A stretch of 14,787 nt of DNA, from assembly GCA_041485385.1 (NCBI GenBank), contig JBGPJM010000119.1, positions 1 to 14,787 on the forward strand. Reading direction: 5' to 3'. Source of the stretch: JBGPJM01 sp041485385. Lineage in GTDB: Bacteria > Planctomycetota > Phycisphaerae > Phycisphaerales > UBA1924. Positions 7,167 through 14,500 of the stretch are shown here, one piece after another. Each line of letters begins with the position of its first letter. Position 1 is the first letter of the stretch. The translations under genes and the position numbers were made by a program. Below the pieces are notes generated by a model that worked only from the letters and a program-made list of their open reading frames with translations, did no database searches and had not been told where the DNA came from.

Positions 7167-7964
7167 TCACGGATACTCCTGCCTCGTCGGCCTCACCACA
7201 ATGTCGCTCACGTGCATGTGCGCCGGCTGCGCGAGCACGAACCCCACCGCCCGCGCCACGTCGGCCGGCTGCAGCACCGGGCCGATCTTGTCCACCACCG
7301 CCTTGAACCACTCGTCCTTGTACCCCGCCACGCCCTGGAACTCGCTCACCACGAACCCCGGCTCGATCAGCGTCACCCGGATCCCCCTGGGCCCCAGCTC
7401 GCGCCGCAGCCCCTCCGCGAGCCCGTGCACGCCGAACTTCGTCGAGCCGTACATCGAGGAAAACGGCGAGACGTGCCGCCCCACGATCGAGCCAATCACC
7501 ACGATGTCCCGCGCCCGCTTCACCCACCCCTCGGGCGCTCCCTCGGTCGCCCCCACCATCCTCCCCGCCGCGGCCCGCATCAGGCGCGCCGCCCCGAGCA
7601 GGTTCGTTCGCACCATGTCTTCCCACTGCGACTCGTCCGACGTGAACACCGACCCCGCGAGCCCGCGCCCGGCGTTGACAACCACCGCGTCGGCCTCCCG
7701 GCCGAACGACGCTTTTGCCCGGTCCAGCATCGCCTCGATCACCGCCTTGTCCGCGGCGTCCCCCGCCGCGCACACCACGCGCACCCCTCCACCAGCGCGC
7801 CCGCGTGCCGCGTTCAGCTCCGTCGCCAGCTCCTCCAGCCGCTCTTTCCGGCGAGCGTTGATCACCACCCGCCACCCGCCGGAAACCAACTCCCGCGCGA
7901 TCGCCTCACCGATCCCCGCGCTCGCACCCGTCACGACCGCCACGCGATCACTCGCCTCGCCCAT
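7167..7964 (-). CDS. Short-chain dehydrogenase/reductase (classical SDR)
   Basis: A 265-residue NAD(P)-dependent oxidoreductase. It has the cofactor motif TGASAGIG (12-19), two Arg (38-39) after the second strand, which suggests NADP(H), NAG (97-99), an Asn in the catalytic tetrad (121), Ser 159, and the active-site Tyr 172 / Lys 176 in YGSTK, followed by EPG at 201-203. All catalytic residues are present, so it should be active; the substrate cannot be told. The wording (SGIG-type motif, R-T-N-L-x-G-A) fits general bacterial SDRs often labelled YdfG-like or 3-oxoacyl-ACP-reductase-like. Start ATG 7964 has AGAGAGG 6 nt upstream; an earlier in-frame start at 8012 lacks support and lies almost at the stop of the lipoprotein gene. 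It is probably the last gene of a leftward group. Confidence 0.93.
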   Translation of the reverse strand: MGEASDRVAVVTGASAGIGEAIARELVSGGWRVVINARRKERLEELATELNAARGRAGGGVRVVCAAGDAADKAVIEAMLDRAKASFGREADAVVVNAGRGLAGSVFTSDESQWEDMVRTNLLGAARLMRAAAGRMVGATEGAPEGWVKRARDIVVIGSIVGRHVSPFSSMYGSTKFGVHGLAEGLRRELGPRGIRVTLIEPGFVVSEFQGVAGYKDEWFKAVVDKIGPVLQPADVARAVGFVLAQPAHMHVSDIVVRPTRQEYP

Positions 7965-8013
7965 CGTGTGCCTCTCTGCGCCTCCGCGCACCACGCTGCC
8001 ACGCTGCCCCAAA

Positions 8014-8706
8014 CTAGTTCCTCGCCGCGAACTCCGCCTCCAAGATCACCTTCTTCTCCATCGTCTCCACGTCCACCCTGAAGTACTCCCGCGCCGACGC
8101 CCCCGCCACGCCCCCGGCCACTCCCCCTTCGGCGTACCCGTACACCCACTTGTCCCGCGCGCCCACCTTCACCGGCTTGGCCCACGCCCCGTACTGGTTC
8201 GCCTGCACCTCCGCCACGCCCCCCTCGGTGATCAGCGTCACCCTCGCGGCCGGCGCGCACACGCCGCGCACCGTCCGGTCGTGCGGGTCGCCGGCGTGGT
8301 CGCTCCGGTAGCTCACCTCCGCCCGCACCGGCGAGTATTTCGCCTTGATCCCGCCGATCCGCTCCTCCCCCAGCGAATCCAGGTCCGACTGGATCGCCTG
8401 GAGGTCCGACACGTCCTTCACGACCAGGTGCGCCTCGTAGTCGCGGATCTCCGCCTTGTCATACTTCCGCTCGTTGCTCGTGCGGACCGACATCGCCTGC
8501 ACCGTGTGCCCCTCCAGCACCCGCCGGATCTCGCTCCATTCGTCCAGCGTCGGCAGCCGTCGCACGTTCTCGAAGCGGTACACCACCTCGATCGGCCGCG
8601 GCGCCATCGACGGCTGCACCGTGTCCCGCACCTGCGCGCACCCGCCCAGCGTCCCCGCCGCGACAACCGCCCCCGAGATCACCACTCGCCCGATTCGTCC
8701 GAGCAT
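8014..8706 (-). CDS. Lipoprotein of unknown function
   Basis: The 230-residue protein starts with a lipoprotein signal: basic N-terminus (MLGRIGR), a hydrophobic run, and the lipobox L-G-G-C with Cys 23 as the acylated residue, so it should be anchored in an envelope membrane. The mature part is hydrophilic with alternating strands and an EVVYRFENVRRLPTLDEW segment near residue 40. I recognise no family. ATG 8706 is preferred because AAGGAGG lies 8 nt upstream and the signal peptide begins at once; an earlier in-frame start at 8784 would bury the signal. A possible -10 (TACGAT on the minus strand, 8750-8755) lies about 45 nt before the ATG. It sits 85 nt after the BamE-like gene and 49 nt before the SDR gene on the same strand, which suggests but does not prove co-transcription. 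Confidence 0.82.
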   Translation of the reverse strand: MLGRIGRVVISGAVVAAGTLGGCAQVRDTVQPSMAPRPIEVVYRFENVRRLPTLDEWSEIRRVLEGHTVQAMSVRTSNERKYDKAEIRDYEAHLVVKDVSDLQAIQSDLDSLGEERIGGIKAKYSPVRAEVSYRSDHAGDPHDRTVRGVCAPAARVTLITEGGVAEVQANQYGAWAKPVKVGARDKWVYGYAEGGVAGGVAGASAREYFRVDVETMEKKVILEAEFAARN

Positions 8707-8791
8707 GGACCAGCCCTCCTTGGCACCCACCCTTCCGCCCTCGTGATCCATCGTACAACCGCCCTCCCCACCCCGCCGCCTCACCCCTTCT

Positions 8792-9148
8792 TCATTCCCT
8801 GGCGATCTCCACCTTCCTCACCCGCTCCCCCTCCAGCTTGATCACCAGCCACTCCGAATCGATCGACATCGCCTTCCGCTCCGGCCCCAGCCAGTACACC
8901 ATGTCCCACTCGCGGAACTTGTCCGTCGTCATCGGCTCCCCGTACGCCTCCACCACCTCATCGCGCGTCAGCCCGACCAACTCCCCCGACCCCACCGCCT
9001 CATCGATGTTCCGCCACCTGGAATCCCACCCCGGCCGCGCCGCCGACCGCGCCCCCACCGAGCACAGCGTCAGGCTCCACGCCGCAACCGCCAGCGCCCC
9101 GATCGCGCCTGCCACCAGCACCACAACGATCATGAAGCGCTTCGACAC
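8792..9148 (-). CDS. Small membrane-anchored protein with a BamE/SmpA-like motif
   Basis: A 118-residue protein with an N-terminal membrane helix (about residues 5-27, MIVVVLVAGAIGALAVAAW) and a short C-terminal domain. The phrase ELVGLTRDEVVEAYGEP is the typical opening of BamE/SmpA-like domains (L-x-x-G-[MLT]-T-x-x-E-V-x-x-x-x-G-x-P), followed by a Y-W-L-G-P strand and a final strand (VRKVEIARE). In true BamE the anchor is a lipid; here no lipobox is evident (a Cys at 29 lacks the context), so it may be a relative used elsewhere in the envelope. The start is GTG 9148, with TAGACT exactly 6 nt upstream; ATG 9133 is the alternative and would just remove five residues. It diverges from nfo over 38 nt. 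Confidence 0.78.
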   Translation of the reverse strand: MSKRFMIVVVLVAGAIGALAVAAWSLTLCSVGARSAARPGWDSRWRNIDEAVGSGELVGLTRDEVVEAYGEPMTTDKFREWDMVYWLGPERKAMSIDSEWLVIKLEGERVRKVEIARE

Positions 9149-9154
9149 GCCGCC

Positions 9155-9160
9155 AGTCTA
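9155..9160 (-). promoter_or_regulatory. TANNNT box (TAGACT) 6 nt before the BamE-like start
   Basis: On the minus strand TAGACT is followed by GGCGGC and the GTG start at 9148. The distance fits a leaderless transcript. It mirrors the box for nfo at 9175-9180, with 14 nt between the two boxes. No -35 element is visible. Confidence 0.5.
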
Positions 9161-9174
9161 ACCACCATCCGCTC

Positions 9175-9180
9175 TACACT
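9175..9180 (+). promoter_or_regulatory. TANNNT box (TACACT) 6 nt before the nfo start
   Basis: TACACT is followed by CGCCCC and the ATG at 9187. No Shine-Dalgarno sequence is present and there is no room for one behind a normal transcription start, so a leaderless mRNA is the simplest reading. Confidence 0.5.
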
Positions 9181-9186
9181 CGCCCC

Positions 9187-10122
9187 ATGCTCGGCTCCCA
9201 CCTCTCCATCGCCGGCTCCCTCGCAAGCGCCCTCCGCGAGGCCGAGTCCCTCAAGCTCGAGACCGTGCAGGTCTTCACCAAGAACCAGCAGCAGTGGCGC
9301 GTGCCGCCCCTCAAGCCCGACATCGTCAAGGAGTGGCACACCGAGCTCGCCCGCCTCGCCTGGCAGGGGCGCACCGTCGCCCACGCCTCCTACCTCATGA
9401 ACCTCGCCTCGCCCGACCGCGCCCTCTGGAAGAAGTCCGTCGCCCTCATGCGCGAGGAGATCGAACGCTGCGAAACGCTCGGCATCGCCTTCCTCGTCCA
9501 CCACCCCGGCGCCTTCACCACCTCCACGCTCGATGAAGGACTCGCCCGCATCGCCGACGCCTACGCCCAGCTCTTCGCGGCCACCCGCGGCTACCGCACC
9601 ATCTCCTGCCTCGAGAACACCGCCGGCGGCGGCTCCACCATCGGCCGCATATTCGAGGACCTGGCGAATCTCCGCGCGCTCATCCTCCAGGCAACCGGGG
9701 CCGATTCAAACCTCGACAGCACAACCGGTTCCCCCGGCAAGGGCGCCCGCATCGGCTTCTGCTTCGACACCTGCCACGCCCACGCCGCGGGGTACGACAT
9801 GTCCTCCTTCGACTCCGCGACACGCTCCCTCGACGAGTTCGACCGCCTCTGCGGCCTCCCGCACGTGCGCGTGCTGCACCTCAACGACTCCAAGGGCGCG
9901 CTCAACAGCCGCCTGGACCGGCACGAGCACATCGGCAAGGGTCAGATCGGCCTCGGCGGGTTCGCCGCCGTGCTGCATCACCCCGCCGTGCGCGCCGCCC
10001 ACCGCCCGATGATCATGGAAACCCCCAAGGGCATCACCAAATCCGGCACACAATGGGACACCCTCAACCTCCGCCGGCTGCGGAAACTCCAACGATTAAC
10101 CGCACCCGTCTCAATCAGGTGA
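9187..10122 (+). CDS. nfo: Endonuclease IV (AP endonuclease, deoxyribonuclease IV)
   Basis: It cleaves DNA 5' of abasic sites in base-excision repair, using three zinc ions. The 311-residue TIM-barrel protein keeps all metal ligands that I can place against the E. coli enzyme: His 66 (HASYLMNL), His 106 (HHPG), Glu 143 (CLENTAG), Asp 194 and His 197 (CFDTCHAHAAGYD), His 231 (HLNDSKG), Asp 244 and His 246 (LDRHEHIG), Glu 278 (METPK). Spacing equals E. coli except between Glu 143 and Asp 194, where there are about 17 extra residues, a Ser/Asp/Thr/Gly-rich loop near 170-187. The N-terminus MLGSHLSIAGS is the canonical start, so ATG 9187 is certain. No ribosome site is visible; TACACT lies 6 nt upstream, hence likely leaderless. 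It is a single-gene unit, divergent from the BamE-like gene and convergent with the TPR gene. Confidence 0.97.
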   Translation: MLGSHLSIAGSLASALREAESLKLETVQVFTKNQQQWRVPPLKPDIVKEWHTELARLAWQGRTVAHASYLMNLASPDRALWKKSVALMREEIERCETLGIAFLVHHPGAFTTSTLDEGLARIADAYAQLFAATRGYRTISCLENTAGGGSTIGRIFEDLANLRALILQATGADSNLDSTTGSPGKGARIGFCFDTCHAHAAGYDMSSFDSATRSLDEFDRLCGLPHVRVLHLNDSKGALNSRLDRHEHIGKGQIGLGGFAAVLHHPAVRAAHRPMIMETPKGITKSGTQWDTLNLRRLRKLQRLTAPVSIR

Positions 10123-10152
10123 TCGCCCGCCGCTGAATGAACCAGATCGCCA

Positions 10153-10174
10153 CCTCGCGATTCCCATCGCAAGG
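10153..10174. terminator. Hairpin between converging nfo and TPR genes (weak terminator candidate)
   Basis: CCTCGCGAT, loop TCCC, ATCGCAAGG: nine pairs with one C/A mismatch on the plus strand that becomes a G-U pair in the minus-strand transcript. It lies in the 84-nt gap between two converging genes. There is no T-run on either side, so intrinsic termination is doubtful. Confidence 0.3.
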
Positions 10175-10206
10175 CCCGCGAACCCCGCCCACCCCATCAC
10201 CCCACC

Positions 10207-11370
10207 CTACTTCCCCTCCAACCTCTTCACCATCTCCCGCCCATCCGCGTTCCCCCTCGTCGCCGACGCCCGCGCATACTGCATCGCCTTGTCCGCGTCC
10301 CCCGCCCGCTCGCTCCACACCGCCGCCTGGTACCACAGGTCCCCATCGGTCGGCTTCGCCGCCGCGGCCTCCGCGTACATCGCCGCCGCATCCCCCGGCC
10401 GCCGCAGCATCCCGTAGCACTCCGCCAGCGCCGACATCACCTCGGGCTTCTGCCGCTCGCTCTTGTCCATCGCCGTCAGCAGCGCCGCGGCCTTCTCCAC
10501 ATCACCCTTCCCGCCCTGCCGCTTCAGGATCCGCGCCTCGACCACCCTCCACCGCACCACGTCGGCCTGCAGCCGCCGCGCCCTCTCGATGTGCTGCGCC
10601 GCCAGCCCCAGCTTGTTGTTCTTGAGCGCCAGCTCCGCCATCGTCCCCCACGCCTCCGCCAGGTCCGGGTCGAGCTTCACCGCCCGCACCAGGCTCGCCA
10701 TCGCGGGATCCTCCTTCCCCAACTTGAGCTGGATCATCGCCAGGTACAGCGGGTACTTCGGCTCGCTCGGGTCCCCCACCTGCGCCATCGAGTAGTGCTC
10801 CTCGGCGCGATCCACCAGCCCCGCCTTGTTCGCCACCGTCCCCGCCTCAAAGTGCAGCTTCGGGTCGCCGATGCCGCCCGTCTTCACCTTCCATTTGTCC
10901 GTCCCGCTCGCCCCCTTGTGCTCGGCGTTCAGCGAGATCGCCGCCTCGTACTCCTTGTACGCGTCCGCGAACTTCCCCGCGGCCACCAGCGACTGCGCGT
11001 GCGCCACCCGCAGCTCCGGCTCGTACGGGTGCTCCTCCACCCCGCGCGCCAGCACCACCTCGGCCTTCCCGACCTCCCGGTCCTGCGACAGCTTCTTCGC
11101 GGCCTCCAGGATCGCCGTCACCGCGCTGGCGTCCTTCTTGGCGGCCTCCTGCTTCGCGGCCGCCTCGGCCTCCGACACGCCCGACCCGCTCCCCGCCCCC
11201 GTCAGCGCCGGCGCCCCGATCCGATCCACCGCCCCGTCCGCCGCGCCGGGCGCGCGCAGGAACGTCCTGGCGACAAACACCCCGCCGACGGCCAGCGCCG
11301 TCGTCAGCAGGAACACCAGCGTTCCCAGCACTTTGTTCCGACGTCCGACTACCTTTGCTTCGGCACCCAT
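10207..11370 (-). CDS. Membrane-anchored TPR-repeat protein
   Basis: The 387-residue protein has a short basic cytoplasmic start (MGAEAKVVGRRNK), one membrane helix (about 14-36, VLGTLVFLLTTALAVGGVFVA), a Gly/Ala-rich linker, an Ala/Lys-rich probable helix or coiled coil (about 65-100), and then a run of tetratricopeptide repeats to the C-terminus. Typical TPR wording is seen in the blocks ELRVAHAQSLVAAGKFADAY, PLYLAMIQLKLGKEDPAMAS, EAWGTMAELALKNNKLGLAA and DLWYQAAVWSERAGDADKAM. It presumably serves as a periplasmic scaffold for protein contacts; no partner is suggested by the neighbours. Start ATG 11370 has no clear ribosome site, but GATACT or TACTGT lies 5-7 nt upstream, again a leaderless layout. 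It is divergent from valS with a 152-nt gap that holds no other feature I can defend. Confidence 0.9.
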   Translation of the reverse strand: MGAEAKVVGRRNKVLGTLVFLLTTALAVGGVFVARTFLRAPGAADGAVDRIGAPALTGAGSGSGVSEAEAAAKQEAAKKDASAVTAILEAAKKLSQDREVGKAEVVLARGVEEHPYEPELRVAHAQSLVAAGKFADAYKEYEAAISLNAEHKGASGTDKWKVKTGGIGDPKLHFEAGTVANKAGLVDRAEEHYSMAQVGDPSEPKYPLYLAMIQLKLGKEDPAMASLVRAVKLDPDLAEAWGTMAELALKNNKLGLAAQHIERARRLQADVVRWRVVEARILKRQGGKGDVEKAAALLTAMDKSERQKPEVMSALAECYGMLRRPGDAAAMYAEAAAAKPTDGDLWYQAAVWSERAGDADKAMQYARASATRGNADGREMVKRLEGK

Positions 11371-11375
11371 GACGT

Positions 11376-11383
11376 ACAGTATC
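11376..11383 (-). promoter_or_regulatory. -10-like box overlapping the TPR-gene start region
   Basis: On the minus strand GATACTGT contains two overlapping readings, GATACT (7 nt before ATG) and TACTGT (5 nt before ATG). Either would give a leaderless or near-leaderless mRNA. Weaker than the two boxes at 9155-9180. Confidence 0.35.
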
Positions 11384-11522
11384 GGCCACCGGCGTTACAC
11401 GCTTGGATTACTCGCCCTCCTCGCTCCCCATTTCCCCTACGCCCCCCCACGCGCAGCATCCCCCTCCTTCTCACCACCCGTTTCCGGGCCTCCCCGCTTA
11501 TCGCTCCACACCGAGCCCACTC

Positions 11523-14500
11523 ATGCCCGAGCCCCTTCCCAAGACCTACTCCCCGGCCGCCACCGAGCCCCTCATCACGTTAAGGTGGGACGCGGCCGAC
11601 GACCGCAGCGCGGGTAGTGGAGGGGGGGGGGCCTTCCACGCCGAGCCCGGCCCGGTCCTCTCCGGCGAGCGCAAGCCCTACTGCATCTTCATCCCACCCC
11701 CCAACGTCACCGCGGCCCTGCACCTCGGGCACGCCCTCAATAACACCCTCCAGGACATCCTCGTCCGCGCCCACCGCATGATGGGCTTCGAGACCCTCTG
11801 GATGCCCGGCACCGACCACGCCGGCATCGCCACGCAGGCCGTCGTCGAGAAGCGCCTCCGCCAGGAGGGCACGCTCAAGGGCCCTCTCAAGCAGAGCATG
11901 ACCCGCGAGGCGTTCGTCACTCAGGTCCAGGCCTTCAAGGACGAGTACGAAGCGACGATCACCCACCAGCTCAAGGTCATGGGCTGCTCCTGCGACTGGG
12001 CCCGCCAGCGCTTCACCATGGACCCCCAATGCGCCGCGGCCGTCCGCGAGGCCTTCTTCCGCCTCTTCAAGGACGGCCTCATCTACCGCGGCAAGCGCCT
12101 GGTGAACTGGGACCCCGTCCTCCAGACCGCCGTCGCCGACGACGAGACCGAGGACGTCGAGATCGACGGCCACTTCTACTACCTGCGCTACCCGCTCGTG
12201 CACCCTGTCAAAGGCGCCGCCAAGGCCGTGCAGCCGGTCACCTGGTCCGAGCTCGCCACCCGCGGCTACCCCGGCGCGAGTGAGCATCCCGCCGAGGAAC
12301 AAGCCTGGGTCACCGTCGCCACCACGCGCCCCGAGACCTACCTCGGCGACACCGCCATCGGCGTGAACCCGCACGACCCGCGCGCCAAGTCGCTCCGCGG
12401 CCTCCTGGTCGAGCTCCCCCTCGTCGGCCGCATCCTCCCCATCATCGAAGACGACTACGTCGTCCTCCCCGCGGCGATGCAGAAGGACCCCGACGCCGCG
12501 GCGAGCGACCCCAAGGCCCAGTTCGCCACCGGCTTCCTCAAAGTCACGCCCGCCCACGACCCCAACGACTACGACCTCTACATGCGCCACAAGGCGGTGA
12601 TGGATACGCACGCCCCCGGCGGCAGCGCCCTCATCAACATCTTCGCCCCCGATGCCACCGTTTCCGACAAGCACGGCTGGCCCGACGCCGCGGGCGCCCA
12701 CCTCTTCCTCGGCCTCTCGCGCGAGGAGGCCCGCAAGAAGGTCGTCGCCGAGTTCTACGCCCGTGGCCTGCTGGAAGAAACCAAGCCGTACAAGCACACC
12801 GTCAAGCACTCCGACCGCTCCAAGGCGGTCATCGAACCGTACCTCAGCGATCAGTGGTACGTGAAGGTGACCGACGATCGCATGCGCGGCAGCGCCCTCC
12901 GCGCCATGGCCCCCGACCAGCGCACCTCTTCACTCGATGCCTCGATGCCTCATGCCTCGATGCCTTCCCGTTCTTCAACCTCTTCGACCCCACCCTCCGC
13001 CCCCGGCGACGGCGAGCTGCGCTTCTACCCCGCCCGCTACGCCAAGACCTTCGAGAACTGGCACGAGAACATCCGCGATTGGTGCATTTCGCGCCAACTC
13101 TGGTGGGGACACCGGATCCCGGTGTGGAGGTTTTCGTTCTTTGAATCAGCAACCACGTCGGAAGAAGGTGTGGCTGGAGCGCGACAGAGGTGTGCGCGTC
13201 TGTTGATCGATTTATGCGCCGCAGCCCGGCTCGACGACGAACTATGTCTGCAATTCGACGGATCGGAGAGCGATCGGGCATATCTCTGCGCACGCACTGT
13301 GCGTGCTGCTCGGATTGTCGACCTCCTCAAGGCACTGTTCAGCCAAGAGCCAGAAGAGGCAGAGACGGAGTTTCGTGAGCTTGGATTGTCGCGCGACGCC
13401 TTGCGCGCAGCATCCGAGTTGTCGTACTTCATGGACGCGAATCTCACGCAAGACCCCGACGTCCTCGACACCTGGTTCTCCTCCGCCCTCTGGCCCCTCT
13501 CCACCCTCGGCTGGCCCGACCCCGACAAGTTCCCCGACACCAAGGGCCTCCTCGAAGCCTTCAACCCCTCCTCCGTCCTCTGCACCGCGCGCGAGATCAT
13601 CACCCTCTGGGTCTCCCGCATGACCATGTTCAACCGCTACTTCCTCCCCGCCTGCCACTCCGTCGCTTCCGACACCTCCCCCTCCGTCCCTTCCGACACC
13701 TCCCCCTCCGTCGCTCCGTCGCTTCGTCGCTCCGTCGCTTCAGAGGGACGCGGCACTGGACCTCTCCCGTTCAACGACGTCTTCATCCACGCCATGATCC
13801 AGGACGGCGAGGGCCGCAAGATGTCCAAGTCGCTGGGTAACGGCGTCGATCCGCGCGACATCATCGAATCCCACGGCGCCGATGCCATGCGCTTCGTCCT
13901 CTGCCAGATGACCACGCAGACCCAGGATGTCCGCATGCCCGTGGTCGCCGATCCGACCACCGGCAAGAACACCAGCCCCAAGTTCGATATCGGCCGCAAC
14001 TTCTGCAACAAGCTCTGGAACGCCACCCGCTTTGCCCTCTCCATGCTGCCGACCGGCTCCTCCCCCGCTCCATCCGCGGCCGTCGGCCCCCGGTCCTTCT
14101 CCCTCGCCGATCGCTGGATGCTCTCCCGCCTCACCACCGCCGTCGCCGACATCAACACCGCCCTCAAGAACTACCAGTTCTCCGACTACGCCCAGTCCCT
14201 CTACGACCTCCTCTGGCGCGACTTCTGCGACTGGTACCTCGAGGCCATCAAGCCCACCATCAAGGAGAGCCCCGCCCAGCAGGCCGTTCTCGCCCACGCC
14301 CTCGAGACCATCGTCCGCCTCCTCCACCCCATCGCCCCGTTCATCACCGAGGCGATCTGGGAGCACCTCAAGGAGATCCAGACCGCCCCCATCAACGGCA
14401 TCACGCTCCCCCCCTCGCGGAGGGGAGGCCTTCTTTGCACCGCCGGCTGGCCCGAGATCGCCCCCACCCTCCGCGATGAACGCGCCGAAAAAGACTTCGA

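Noticed and set aside
6433..8841. An 802-codon plus-strand open frame
   Set aside because: Arg/His/Pro-rich translation without domains, overlapping gdhA in another frame and antisense to the SDR and lipoprotein genes.
11580..12809. A 409-codon minus-strand frame across valS
   Set aside because: valS is unmistakable on the plus strand; this is its antisense shadow rich in Gly/Val/Glu/Leu.
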